Shown one piece after another: positions 40,637 to 51,166 of a stretch of 64,000 nucleotides of DNA. Each line of letters begins with the position of its first letter. Positions within the stretch are counted from its first letter, which is position 1. The position numbers and the translations under genes were made by a program. The notes beneath the pieces were generated by a model that worked only from the letters and a program-made list of their open reading frames with translations, searched no databases and was not told where the DNA came from. The stretch covers positions 43,107 to 107,106 of the forward strand of contig CACKXS010000001.1 of NCBI GenBank assembly GCA_902604305.1, given 5' to 3'. The stretch is from an uncultured Pelagibacteraceae bacterium (GTDB lineage Bacteria; Pseudomonadota; Alphaproteobacteria; Pelagibacterales; Pelagibacteraceae).

Positions 40637-42412
40637 ATGCTAAGTTTTATAAAAAGACATATATTTATAATTTTAATATTTATTTTCACTTTATCCGTAA
40701 CTTTTTTAACATTTTTAACATTTATAGGGAAAAGCTTCATTTTAATTAATGAAAATAATTTAAATTATCTTTTATATGCAAATATAGGCTTATTATTATT
40801 TTTTTTTGTTATTATATTCAGAGAAATTTCAAGCTCTATTAAAAATAATATAAATGTAAGAGGCTCTGTAGCTAACAGAAAATATATAGTCTTTTTTTCG
40901 CTTTTTACTTTAATACCTTCATTACTCATTTCTATTTTTTCTTTATTTTTATTTTCATTTGCCCTAGAGAAATATTTTGATAATAAAATAACACTAGCCG
41001 TAAATAATTCATATGAATTGGCAAAAAATTATATAGATGAGAAACGAAATAAAATTGAATCAGATATAATTCTAGTTTCTTTTGATTTAAATAAGAATGT
41101 TCAAATTTTTCAAAAAAATATTAGTTCATTACAAAATTTTTTAGATACACAGAGATATTTAAGAAACATAGATCAAATACATATTATTGATAAGGATCAA
41201 AATATATTAATTTCATCATCAAATTCTGAATATGTTCCAGTAGAACAAAAAGCTATAAACATGGTTTTAAATGACGATAAACCATTAAAAATTATTAATG
41301 CATTTGAAAATAAATCAGCAGCAATAATTAAAATTCCATCTATTGATAATGCATTTTTGTATGTAGTGAAGTTTCTTGATAAAGATATTTCCAACTATTT
41401 AAAAGATTCACAAGAGGCTATCAATTTTTATTATACAGTTGAAGATCAAAGAACAGGAATTAAATTTTCATTTGCTCTAATATATATTATTATTGTTGCT
41501 CTTCTATTATTTTTATCTATTACTATTGCAATAAGATTCTCTTCAAGATTTTTTATATCAATTAATAACTTAATATCTGCATCCAAAGAAATAGGTGATG
41601 GGAATTTAAATACAAAAGTCCCTGATATTATTGCAGATAAAGAAATTGAGTTATTAAATAAAAATTTTAATTCAATGATAAAACAACTAAAAGACCAACA
41701 AGAAAAACTTGTTATTTCTGAAAGACATGAAGCCTGGGAACATGTTGCTAGAAAATTAGCTCATGAAATTAAAAATCCTCTTACACCGATACAATTAACA
41801 ATAGATAATCTAAAATCTAAATATGAAAAATATATTGATGATCCTGATAAAGAAAAATATAGCAAAAATTTAAATATTATTTTAACTCAAATCAAGCAAA
41901 TTGAAAATCTTGTCAATGAATTTTCTGATTTTGCTAGAATGCCAAAACCTATGTTTACGATAAATAATTTAGTGAATTTAGTAAATTCTAATATTGATCT
42001 ATTAAAAAAAACAGATCAAACAATTAATATTAATCTTTCATCATCTAAAAGTGATGATTTAAATCTATCTTGTGACAATGAGCAGATAAGTCGTGTTATT
42101 TTTAATTTAATTAAAAATTCAATAGAAAGTATTCAAGAAAAAGCTTTAAAAATAGGTAATTTTAACAAGAAAATTAGTATAGAAATAAAAAGGATAAACA
42201 ACTATATAGCTATTAATATATTTGATAATGGTATTGGATTTTCAAAAAAAATTACGAGAGAAACTATAAAACCGTATTATACAACAAAAGAAAAGGGAAC
42301 TGGCTTAGGATTGTCAATAGTAAATAAAGTTATTAATGATCACAATGGAACAATTGAATTTAAATCTGATTCTATAGGAACAAATATAATTATAAATTTA
42401 CCAATTAAATAA
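40637..42412 (+). CDS. ntrY: nitrogen regulation sensor histidine kinase NtrY-like
   Basis: Multiple TM, HAMP, HEAWEHVARKLAHEIKNPLTPIQLT (H-box), HATPase N/G boxes GTGLGLSIV; followed by NtrX-like regulator. Confidence 0.9.
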   Translation: MLSFIKRHIFIILIFIFTLSVTFLTFLTFIGKSFILINENNLNYLLYANIGLLLFFFVIIFREISSSIKNNINVRGSVANRKYIVFFSLFTLIPSLLISIFSLFLFSFALEKYFDNKITLAVNNSYELAKNYIDEKRNKIESDIILVSFDLNKNVQIFQKNISSLQNFLDTQRYLRNIDQIHIIDKDQNILISSSNSEYVPVEQKAINMVLNDDKPLKIINAFENKSAAIIKIPSIDNAFLYVVKFLDKDISNYLKDSQEAINFYYTVEDQRTGIKFSFALIYIIIVALLLFLSITIAIRFSSRFFISINNLISASKEIGDGNLNTKVPDIIADKEIELLNKNFNSMIKQLKDQQEKLVISERHEAWEHVARKLAHEIKNPLTPIQLTIDNLKSKYEKYIDDPDKEKYSKNLNIILTQIKQIENLVNEFSDFARMPKPMFTINNLVNLVNSNIDLLKKTDQTININLSSSKSDDLNLSCDNEQISRVIFNLIKNSIESIQEKALKIGNFNKKISIEIKRINNYIAINIFDNGIGFSKKITRETIKPYYTTKEKGTGLGLSIVNKVINDHNGTIEFKSDSIGTNIIINLPIK

Positions 42413-43767
42413 TGTCTGCTGAAATTTTAATAATCGATGATAATTCTGATATAAGAGAAATACTTAATGATTTGATAATTGAAGCTGGTTATTCAACTAG
42501 GCTCGCAGCAAATTATAATCAAGCACTGACTGAAATAGATAAAAAATTACCTGATGTGGCGATTATCGATGTTAAGTTGGACAAAGGAGACAATGATGGA
42601 ATTGAACTTTTAAATCATATTAAAAATAAAAATGTCAATGTTCCAGTAATAATAATTTCTGGTCATGCAAATATAGATATGGCAATTAAATCACTGAAGT
42701 CTGGAGCATTTGAATTTATACAAAAACCTTTTGACAAAGAAAGGTTAATGAATTTTATAAGAAGAGCGGTTGAAAATTTAAATCTCAAAAAGCAAAATGA
42801 AAACTTGGAAAGTAAGTTGTATCATACATTTGATTTAATAGGAAAAAGTCAAAATATATTATCTATTAAAGATCAAATTGAAAAAGTTTCAACTTCAGAG
42901 AGCAGAGTATTTATTTCTGGCCCAACTGGTTCTGGCAAAGAACTTGTTGCTAGAAAAATTTATAGAAAATCAAAAAGAAATGATGGAGCATTTATTATAT
43001 TAAATGGAGCACTTCTAGATTCAGATAAATATGAAGTTGAGTTATTAGGTGAAGAAAAAAATGATGGCTCAATAGTTTATGGGGCACTTGAAAAAGCAAC
43101 TGGTGGAATATTATTAATTGATGAAATCACAGAAATACCGCTTGATACACAATCTAAAATTTTAAGAATTCTTATTGATCAAAAATTTAAAAGAATAAAT
43201 GGATCACACGATATTAAAGTAGATGTAAGAATTTTCTCATCTACGAGTAAAGATATTAAAAAAGAAATTAGTAATGGAAATTTTAGAGAAGATTTGTTTC
43301 ATAGATTAAATGTGTTTAACATAACAATTGATCCATTAAGCAAAAGGATAGAAGATATTCCATTATTAAGCGAGTATTTTGTAACCAATATCTGCAGAAA
43401 CTATAGCATAAAGCCTTTTAAACTTCAGGATAACAATTATCTGTTAAACTATAATTGGCCAGGAAATGTTAGAGAGCTAAGAAATCTAATTGAAAGAGTT
43501 ACAATACTTTCTCAGGGAAAAAATGAAGACAGTATATTGAATATAGTTAAAGAATCTTTATCACAAAATGAAAATGATAAATTTACCATTAGTAAAACTC
43601 TTGATTATACATTAAGAGAAGCAAGAGAAAATTTTGAAAAAGAATATCTTATAACTCAGCTAAAAAAATTCTCAGGAAATATATCTAAAACAGCACGTTT
43701 TGTTGGAATGGAAAGGTCAGCTTTACACAGAAAACTTAAGATACTCGGTGTTAAAGATTTAAATTAA
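42412..43767 (+). CDS. ntrX: NtrX-like response regulator (AAA domain lacking GAFTGA)
   Basis: Receiver domain ILIIDDNSDIREIL, Walker A GPTGSGKE, NWPGNVRELRNLIERV, Fis-type C-terminal HTH. Confidence 0.9.
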   Translation: MSAEILIIDDNSDIREILNDLIIEAGYSTRLAANYNQALTEIDKKLPDVAIIDVKLDKGDNDGIELLNHIKNKNVNVPVIIISGHANIDMAIKSLKSGAFEFIQKPFDKERLMNFIRRAVENLNLKKQNENLESKLYHTFDLIGKSQNILSIKDQIEKVSTSESRVFISGPTGSGKELVARKIYRKSKRNDGAFIILNGALLDSDKYEVELLGEEKNDGSIVYGALEKATGGILLIDEITEIPLDTQSKILRILIDQKFKRINGSHDIKVDVRIFSSTSKDIKKEISNGNFREDLFHRLNVFNITIDPLSKRIEDIPLLSEYFVTNICRNYSIKPFKLQDNNYLLNYNWPGNVRELRNLIERVTILSQGKNEDSILNIVKESLSQNENDKFTISKTLDYTLREARENFEKEYLITQLKKFSGNISKTARFVGMERSALHRKLKILGVKDLN

Positions 43768-45134
43768 TGAATATAATTATTTGTGGAGCTGGTAGAGTAG
43801 GTTTTACTATAGCAAAATTGCTATCTGAACAAAATCATTCAATTACCATGATAGATCAATCAAGCGAGGATATTCAGAAGATTAATGAGGCTCTTGATGT
43901 AAAAGCTATAGTTGGCAAGGCAACATCGCCAACTATACTTGAAAATGCTAATTCTAAAGAAGCAGATATGATTATAGCAGTAACAAAAAATGATGAAATA
44001 AATATGATGATTTGTCAAATTGCTTATTCTTTATTTAAAATACCAAAAAAAATTGCTAGAATAAGAGCGCAAGATTATTTAAATCCAAAATTTTCAAAAT
44101 TATATAATAAGGAAAATTTACCTATTGATGTAATAATCTCTCCCGAAATAGAAATTGCAAACTCAATACAACGAAAATTAGAATCCCCAGGAGCTTTAGA
44201 TAATGTACCATTTGCAGAAAATAAAATTAAACTTTTAGAAATTTTGATTGAAGATTCATGTCCAATATCCGAAATTAAACTTAATGAATTAACAAAAAAA
44301 TTCCCTAAATTAAATGCAAATATTCTTGGAGTTATAAGAGAGGAAAAATTTGTTTTTCTTAAAAAAAATGATGTAATGAAAAAAGGTGATAAAGCTTATG
44401 TAATAATTAATTCTCAACAAATGAAAGAAACACTTTCTGCGTTTGGACACGATGAAAAAATTTCAAATAAAATTTTAATTATAGGAGGAGGAAACATAGG
44501 CTTCAATCTTGCCAAAAATATTGAAAACAGTTTTGAAGACGCAAGATTAAAAATTATTGAAAAAGATAAAAATAGAGCAGAGCAAATTGCAAATGAATTA
44601 AATAATACAATAGTCATTAATGGTAATGGATTAGATGAAGATATTTTAGCTGAAGTTAATTTAGAAGATGTTGAAACTGTAATTGCTTTAACAAATGATG
44701 ATGAAGATAATTTAATGGTAAGCGTTCTTGTTGAAAAATTTTCTAAAGATAAAAAAACTATGGCTTTGATTAATAAACCAAATTATTCCTTGTTACAATC
44801 ATCATTAAAAATTGATGATCTTATAGACCCAAGAATGACTACTGTATCTAGTATATTAAAACATGTTCATAAAGGAACTATAGAAAATGCATACACAATA
44901 TTGAATGGTGATTACGAAGTTATAGAAGCAGAAATTATTGAAACTTCAGAACTTATCAACAAAGAATTAAAAGACTGTGAATTACCAGACGAAATAAGAA
45001 TTGGTGCAGTTTTGAGAAAAAATGAAATTATAATTCCTAGATCAAGTTTTGTTTTTAAAAAACAAGATACAGTAGTTTTTTTAACTAAGAGGGACCAGTT
45101 GCCCTTAGTTGAAAGCATGTTTAGATTAAGCTAA
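43767..45134 (+). CDS. trkA: Trk potassium uptake protein TrkA
   Basis: Two RCK/TrkA-N domains (IICGAGRVGFTIAKLLSEQNH; ILIIGGGNIGFNLAKNIE). Confidence 0.93.
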   Translation: MNIIICGAGRVGFTIAKLLSEQNHSITMIDQSSEDIQKINEALDVKAIVGKATSPTILENANSKEADMIIAVTKNDEINMMICQIAYSLFKIPKKIARIRAQDYLNPKFSKLYNKENLPIDVIISPEIEIANSIQRKLESPGALDNVPFAENKIKLLEILIEDSCPISEIKLNELTKKFPKLNANILGVIREEKFVFLKKNDVMKKGDKAYVIINSQQMKETLSAFGHDEKISNKILIIGGGNIGFNLAKNIENSFEDARLKIIEKDKNRAEQIANELNNTIVINGNGLDEDILAEVNLEDVETVIALTNDDEDNLMVSVLVEKFSKDKKTMALINKPNYSLLQSSLKIDDLIDPRMTTVSSILKHVHKGTIENAYTILNGDYEVIEAEIIETSELINKELKDCELPDEIRIGAVLRKNEIIIPRSSFVFKKQDTVVFLTKRDQLPLVESMFRLS

Positions 45135-45145
45135 GTATAAAAAAT

Positions 45146-46552
45146 ATGAATCGATTAATCCTAAATTATTTAGGTATTTTTTTTATTTTATTATCAATTT
45201 TATCTTTTTTTAATATAATCTATTCTTACTACTTTAATTTATATTTAAACATCGATACTTATTTTTATACATTTTTAATTTCATTAATTATTGGAATTGG
45301 ATCATTCATTAAAAGTAAAGTTGAAGTTAAAATTAACATCTATACAAAGATTTTTGTAGTAATTATAGGCTACTTAGTAATACCTTTAATTATTTCAATT
45401 CCATATTATTTCAGTATCTACAATCTATCTTTCCTAAATAGTTATTTTGAATCGATATCAGGATTTTCATCAACTGGGTTTACAGTTTTTGAAAATATAA
45501 AACATCTGGATCAAAGTTTAATTTTATGGAGATCAACATCTCAATGGATTGGTGGTATTTATTTTTTATTTTCAATTTTACTTTTAATTGACATTTTTGA
45601 TAATAATTTAAAAAAATCATTAACTAATTTTATATCTTTCAACTATTCTGAAACATTCAAGCAATCTCTCAAAATTTTTTTCTTATATTTGGTTTTAACT
45701 TTCTTTTTATTTATTTTATTAAAATTAATTAATGTTAGAACATTTGATGCTTTTAATCTTGCAATGACCATAATTTCTTCAGGAGGTTTTTTGCCAGTAA
45801 ATGATATTCAGAACGTTATAAATACTAATTTTAAAGAAATTTTTTTTTCATTTCTAATGCTTTTTTCATTTTTTAGTTTATTTTTAATTTATAATATCTT
45901 TTTTTTAAAACAAAGAAGTATTAATTTTTTTGCTGAAGATATTTATTTATTTTTTTATTTTTTATTTTTATTAATTATTTTTTTTGTTTTTTTTAATTTT
46001 GATTATAATTTTTCTACAATACTTTTTTCATTAACAAGCAGCATGTCTAATATTGGTATTTCTTTTAATGACTCCCCTCCTAATTTATGGTTTATATTTT
46101 TAATAATAGTAATAATTGGTGGTTCTTTTTTCTCTACTAGTTCTGGAATAAGATTTTTAAAGATTTATTTTTTGTTCAGACATTCATTGAATGAAATTTT
46201 ATCGTATTCAAAGCCAAACAATATATTTGTTAACAAATTTCATCTTATAGAAACAAGTATTGAACAAAAAGAGATAAATAAATACTTTTTATCAGTTTTA
46301 ATATTTATAATTTCATTATTTATAGTTACATCTTTACTTTCGATATTGGGTATTAATTTTGAAGATGCATTTAAATTAGGAATTTTAACCTTAATGAATA
46401 CAGTCAATTCTTCAATGTATGATTTAAATAATTTTGATTTTATGGGTTTAAATTCTTTATCAAAAATAGTTATGATTATATTTATGATTATTGGTAGAGT
46501 TGAGCTGTTAACTATTCTCATTATTGTCAAAAAATTTATTTTTAAAAGTTAA
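45146..46552 (+). CDS. trkH: Trk potassium uptake protein TrkH
   Basis: Hydrophobic multi-TM; SISGFSSTGFTVF and WIGGIYFLF; adjacent to trkA. Confidence 0.9.
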   Translation: MNRLILNYLGIFFILLSILSFFNIIYSYYFNLYLNIDTYFYTFLISLIIGIGSFIKSKVEVKINIYTKIFVVIIGYLVIPLIISIPYYFSIYNLSFLNSYFESISGFSSTGFTVFENIKHLDQSLILWRSTSQWIGGIYFLFSILLLIDIFDNNLKKSLTNFISFNYSETFKQSLKIFFLYLVLTFFLFILLKLINVRTFDAFNLAMTIISSGGFLPVNDIQNVINTNFKEIFFSFLMLFSFFSLFLIYNIFFLKQRSINFFAEDIYLFFYFLFLLIIFFVFFNFDYNFSTILFSLTSSMSNIGISFNDSPPNLWFIFLIIVIIGGSFFSTSSGIRFLKIYFLFRHSLNEILSYSKPNNIFVNKFHLIETSIEQKEINKYFLSVLIFIISLFIVTSLLSILGINFEDAFKLGILTLMNTVNSSMYDLNNFDFMGLNSLSKIVMIIFMIIGRVELLTILIIVKKFIFKS

Positions 46553-46578
46553 ATTTATATTATATAACAGCATAAAAT

Positions 46579-46655
46579 GCGCCCTTAGCTCAGCTGGATA
46601 GAGCATCGGTTTTCTAAACCGAGGGTCGGAGGTTCGAATCCTCCAGGGCGCGCCA
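46579..46655 (+). tRNA. tRNA-Arg (anticodon TCT)
   Basis: GCGCCCT/AGGGCGC acceptor stem, loop TTTCTAA, GGTTCGAATCC T-arm, encoded CCA. Confidence 0.96.
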
Positions 46656-46741
46656 TTTTTACCTATCAATTAAGCTTTTTTTAATATTGATGATACTCAT
46701 TGTTTCTGCTTTACTTAGATTAATTCAAATTTAATTTTGAA

Positions 46742-46759
46742 TTATTTGTTAACAAATAA
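46742..46759. promoter_or_regulatory. 18-bp perfect palindrome upstream of aapJ-like gene
   Basis: TTATTTGTTAACAAATAA is identical to its reverse complement; ends about 20 bp before the aapJ start. Confidence 0.5.
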
Positions 46760-46779
46760 ATAAACAAGAGGAATAAATA

Positions 46780-47820
46780 ATGTTTAAATTAATAAAACAA
46801 TTGACTTCTTTAGCTGCAGTAGTTGCTGTGTTGTTTGCTTTTACAACAGAGACTATGGCTGCAAAGAAATCAAAAACACTTAAAAACACTCAGAAAAAAG
46901 GTTTTGTAAGATGTGGTGTTTCTCAAGGTCTTCCGGGATTTTCTAATGCTGATGCTGCAGGAAATTGGACTGGTGTTGACGTTGATGTATGTAGAGCGGT
47001 AGCTGCTGCAGTATTAGGTGATGCGAACAAAGTGAAGTTCACACCACTAAGTGCTAAAGAAAGATTTACAGCTCTTACTTCTGGTGAGATTGATATCTTA
47101 TCAAGAAATACTACTTGGACACTTTCTAGAGATGCTGACATTGGTCTTACTTTCGTTGGAGTTAACTTCTACGATGGTCAAGGTTTCATGGTTAGAAAAA
47201 ATTCAGGATATTCATCTGTGAATGATTTCAAAGATGGAATTTCTGCATGTACTAACTTAGGAACAACAACTGAGCTTAACATGAGAGACTTCTTTAACTC
47301 TAAAGGAATTTCTTATGAGCCAGTAACTTTTGAAAAAGCTGACGAAGTTGTTGCTGCTTATGATGCTGGAAGATGTGATACTTACACTACTGATAAATCT
47401 GGTTTAGCTGCTCAAAGAATTAAATTGAGCGCTCCAGATGACCACATAGTTTTACCTGAAACTATTTCAAAAGAGCCTTTAGGCCCTGTTGTTAGACAAG
47501 GTGATTCTGTATGGGAAGATATCGTAAGATGGTCTTTGAACGTAATGATCGAAGCTGAAGAATACGGTGTTAATTCTGCAAATGCAGATTCTATGAAAAC
47601 TTCTGATAATCCAGCAGTTAAGAGGCTAGTTGGTGCAGAGGGTGAATTAGGTGCAGCATTTGGTCTAGATAATGACTGGAGTTTAAGAATTATCAAACAA
47701 GTTGGTAACTATGGTGAAAGTTATAAGAGAAATATAGCTGACACTGGTATTTTGCCTGATAGAGGTCCAAACGAACTATGGACAAAAGGTGGAATTCTTT
47801 ACGTACCACCAGCAAGATAA
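46780..47820 (+). CDS. aapJ: general L-amino acid ABC transporter substrate-binding protein (AapJ/YhdW-like)
   Basis: KKGFVRCGVSQGLPGFSNADAAGNWTGVDVDVCRAVAAAVLGD; signal peptide; downstream permeases and ATPase. Confidence 0.93.
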   Translation: MFKLIKQLTSLAAVVAVLFAFTTETMAAKKSKTLKNTQKKGFVRCGVSQGLPGFSNADAAGNWTGVDVDVCRAVAAAVLGDANKVKFTPLSAKERFTALTSGEIDILSRNTTWTLSRDADIGLTFVGVNFYDGQGFMVRKNSGYSSVNDFKDGISACTNLGTTTELNMRDFFNSKGISYEPVTFEKADEVVAAYDAGRCDTYTTDKSGLAAQRIKLSAPDDHIVLPETISKEPLGPVVRQGDSVWEDIVRWSLNVMIEAEEYGVNSANADSMKTSDNPAVKRLVGAEGELGAAFGLDNDWSLRIIKQVGNYGESYKRNIADTGILPDRGPNELWTKGGILYVPPAR

Positions 47821-47840
47821 TTTTTATCTAATAATCTTTA

Positions 47841-47870
47841 AAAAGGGCTAGATTTTTCTAGCCCTTTTTT
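47841..47870 (+). terminator. Rho-independent terminator/attenuator between aapJ and aapQ
   Basis: Perfect 12-bp stem AAAAGGGCTAGA-TTTT-TCTAGCCCTTTT followed by T tract. Confidence 0.9.
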
Positions 47871-47886
47871 TATAGTATCTCACTAT

Positions 47887-49044
47887 TTGATTATGAATAT
47901 TAAACTTAACAAAATAATTCCTCAATTAATTACATTATTTGCAGTAATTCTAGTTTTTGGTTTTTTAACCTATAACGCTCAGGTTAATATGGATAATAGA
48001 GGGATTGAGTTTGGTTTTGGTTTTTTAACTCAAGAATCTTCTTTTGATGTTCAATTTTCATTAATTGATTATGATGGTTCACATTCTTATGCGAGGGCAT
48101 ATTTAGTAGGTTTATTAAATACTCTTTTAGTAGCTTTTATAGGAATAATATTATCAACAATACTTGGAATAATAGTTGGTATAGCTCGTCTTTCACCAAA
48201 TTATTTAATTGAAAGAACGGCAGCTTTTTATGTAGAATTTTTTAGAAATGTTCCTTTATTATTGCAGATATTTTTTTGGTATTTTGCTGCACTTAGAGCA
48301 TTACCTTTGCCACAAGATACAGAACCAATGTTTGGAGTTTTTTTCTTAACAATTAAAGGTTTATTTGTGCCTAGATTTGTTTGGGAAAATCTAGATATAT
48401 TTTTTTATTCAATAATAGCTGTGATAATTTCTATTATAGTAATTAAAAACTATGCAAGAAAATTACAGGAAAATGAAGGAAAACAACTACCTGTATTTTC
48501 TATTTCAGTAGGCTTATTTATAATTTTACCATTATTATCTTTTTTAGTTGGCGGAGTTTCATTAAATTTTTCAATTCCAGAATTGGAACAAATGTCAAAT
48601 ACTTCCTTTAAATACAAAGGTGGCCTTGGTATACCTCCTGAACTTATAGCTTTAACATTAGCTTTAGGTCTATATACAGCAACATTTATCGCTGAATGTG
48701 TTAGAGCTGGAATACAAGGTATTAGCAAAGGTCAAAAAGAAGCCGCTGCGTCTATTGGCTTAACTCCTAGGCAAATTTTAAAATTAGTTGTTATGCCTCA
48801 AGCACTAAGAATTATAATTCCACCCACTACAAACCAATATTTAAATTTAACAAAAAACTCTTCTCTTGCAGCAGCTATAGCTTATCCAGATTTAGTTTTA
48901 ATTTTTGCAGGTACTGCTTTAATGCAAACAGGAAGAGCTATTGAAATAGTCTCTATAACCATGTTTACCTATTTATCAATAAGTTTATCAATTTCAGTTT
49001 TAATGAATTGGTATAATAAAAAAATAGCAATTAAAGAAAAATAA
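47887..49044 (+). CDS. aapQ: amino acid ABC transporter permease (AapQ-like)
   Basis: EFFRNVPLLLQIFFWYFAALRALPLPQ; EAAASIGLTPRQILKLVVMPQALRIIIPPTTNQYLNLTKNSSLA; likely start 47893. Confidence 0.92.
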   Translation: MIMNIKLNKIIPQLITLFAVILVFGFLTYNAQVNMDNRGIEFGFGFLTQESSFDVQFSLIDYDGSHSYARAYLVGLLNTLLVAFIGIILSTILGIIVGIARLSPNYLIERTAAFYVEFFRNVPLLLQIFFWYFAALRALPLPQDTEPMFGVFFLTIKGLFVPRFVWENLDIFFYSIIAVIISIIVIKNYARKLQENEGKQLPVFSISVGLFIILPLLSFLVGGVSLNFSIPELEQMSNTSFKYKGGLGIPPELIALTLALGLYTATFIAECVRAGIQGISKGQKEAAASIGLTPRQILKLVVMPQALRIIIPPTTNQYLNLTKNSSLAAAIAYPDLVLIFAGTALMQTGRAIEIVSITMFTYLSISLSISVLMNWYNKKIAIKEK

Positions 49045-50315
49045 TGAATAAATTAAACTTTTTAAGACCCAATATTGAAAATCTAAATACTTATTTGTAT
49101 TCAGGTATTTTTTTAATTTCTATTGCTATTTTGGATGTTGCTTTAAATTCCTTTTTCAATACTAATATAACATCATTTTTACCAAATTTTATTAGCTTCT
49201 TATTACCTTTGGTTTTAGGAACTATTGGATTGCATCTTATTAGAATAGAATTTTCGGGTATTAAAAATTTGGATTTATTAAATAAGAATATTAATACTAA
49301 TACCTTTAATGCAATTTTAACCTTACTAATTATTTTTGCGATTATAAAATCAATTCCACCATTCCTTAGTTGGTTTATTATTGATGCAACTATATCGGGA
49401 GATACAAAGGAGGCCTGTACTGGCACAGGCGCTTGCTGGACGTATATAAAAATTTGGCTTAATAGATTTATTTACGGAATGTATCCTAATGAACTACAAT
49501 GGAGAATAAACATTTCTTTTATTGCTTTAATAGCTTTAGCTTTTGTTGGTTTACTTCCTTCTGAAAAAATTAAGAAATTTTTGACTTTATATTATGTTAT
49601 AATTTATCCAATTATAGCATTTGTATTAATTTACTATTTAATTTCAGGAGGCGCATTTGGACTTGAGTGGGTTGAAACTGGAGCTTGGGGAGGATTATCC
49701 TTAACTTTTATAGTTTCCTTTTTCTGCTTAATTTTCTGTTTTCCTGTTGGAATGTTTTTAGCTTTAGGAAGAAGATCCGATTTACCAACTGTTAGATATA
49801 TTTCAGTTGGATTTATAGAATTTTGGAGAGGTGTACCTCTAATTACAGTTTTATTTATGTCATCTGTAATGTTTCCAATGTTTTTACCGGAAGACTTTTT
49901 CATGGATAAATTAGTAAGAGTAATTATTGCTATTTCTTTATTTGAGGCAGCTTATGTGGCGGAAGTTATTAGAGGTGGATTGCAAGCACTACCAAGAGGA
50001 CAATATGATGCCGCGAAATCATTAGGTATGGGATATTGGAAAATGCATATTTTTGTAATTTTACCTCAAGCATTAAAATTAGTTATACCTGGAATTGCTA
50101 ATACTTTTTTAGCTCTAGTAAAAGACACACCTTTAATATTTGTAGTTGGATTATTAGAAATAGTAGGAATGCTAAATTTAGCAAAAACTAATCCTAAATG
50201 GCTTGGATATGCAATGGAAGGTTATGTTTTTGCAGCAATAATTTTCTGGATTATTTGTTATGCAATGAGTAAATATAGCTACAATTTAGAAATTAAATAT
50301 AAAACTGATAGATAA
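49044..50315 (+). CDS. aapM: amino acid ABC transporter permease (AapM-like)
   Basis: [62 protein letters not shown]. Confidence 0.92.
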   Translation: MNKLNFLRPNIENLNTYLYSGIFLISIAILDVALNSFFNTNITSFLPNFISFLLPLVLGTIGLHLIRIEFSGIKNLDLLNKNINTNTFNAILTLLIIFAIIKSIPPFLSWFIIDATISGDTKEACTGTGACWTYIKIWLNRFIYGMYPNELQWRINISFIALIALAFVGLLPSEKIKKFLTLYYVIIYPIIAFVLIYYLISGGAFGLEWVETGAWGGLSLTFIVSFFCLIFCFPVGMFLALGRRSDLPTVRYISVGFIEFWRGVPLITVLFMSSVMFPMFLPEDFFMDKLVRVIIAISLFEAAYVAEVIRGGLQALPRGQYDAAKSLGMGYWKMHIFVILPQALKLVIPGIANTFLALVKDTPLIFVVGLLEIVGMLNLAKTNPKWLGYAMEGYVFAAIIFWIICYAMSKYSYNLEIKYKTDR

Positions 50316-50316
50316 T

Positions 50317-51051
50317 ATGACTGATTCAATTATTAAAATAGAAAGTATGAATAAATGGTTTGGTGATTTTCAAGTTTTAAAAGATATTAATTTAGAAGTA
50401 GAAAAAAATAAAAAAATTGTTGTTTGTGGACCGTCTGGCTCTGGAAAATCAACCTTAATTAGATGTATTAATAGATTAGAAGAACATCAAAAAGGAACAA
50501 TTATAGTTGATGGAACCGAACTTACTGAGAACACAAAAAATATTGAAGCTATAAGAGCAGAAGTTGGCATGGTATTTCAACAATTTAATTTATTTCCTCA
50601 TTTATCTATTCTAGATAATTGCACATTAGCTCCAATATGGGTTAAGAAAATGCCTAAAAAAAATGCTGAAGAATTAGCTATGAAACAATTAGAACAAGTT
50701 CAAATAGCTGATCAAGCGCAAAAATTTCCAGGTCAATTATCAGGAGGACAACAGCAGAGATGTGCAATTGCAAGAGCTTTATGCATGGAACCAAAAATAA
50801 TGTTATTTGATGAACCAACGTCGGCCCTAGATCCTGAGATGATCAAAGAAGTTTTAGATGCAATGGTAAATTTAGCAAAAGCTGGGATGACAATGATTGT
50901 AGTAACTCATGAAATGGGTTTTGCTAAAGAAGTAGCGGATGAAGTCATATTTATGGACGAAGGCATGATAGTAGAAAAAGCAGAAACTAAAGAGTTTTTT
51001 GCCAACCCAAAAAGTGATAGAACTAAACTGTTTTTAAGTCAAATATTGTAA
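50317..51051 (+). CDS. aapP: amino acid ABC transporter ATP-binding protein (AapP-like)
   Basis: [51 protein letters not shown]. Confidence 0.94.
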   Translation: MTDSIIKIESMNKWFGDFQVLKDINLEVEKNKKIVVCGPSGSGKSTLIRCINRLEEHQKGTIIVDGTELTENTKNIEAIRAEVGMVFQQFNLFPHLSILDNCTLAPIWVKKMPKKNAEELAMKQLEQVQIADQAQKFPGQLSGGQQQRCAIARALCMEPKIMLFDEPTSALDPEMIKEVLDAMVNLAKAGMTMIVVTHEMGFAKEVADEVIFMDEGMIVEKAETKEFFANPKSDRTKLFLSQIL

Positions 51052-51166
51052 CCTTTATCAATTATTAGTTATATATATTAGACATTTATTGACTTGACAT
51101 AAAATCAAAATATTCAATTTTTAGTAAAAAAAAATAAATTTTACTATTGAAGTAAGTTTCAAAAGC

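Noticed and set aside
49091-49903. Minus-strand ORFs over aapM (111 and 89 aa)
   Set aside because: Antisense to a well-supported permease gene
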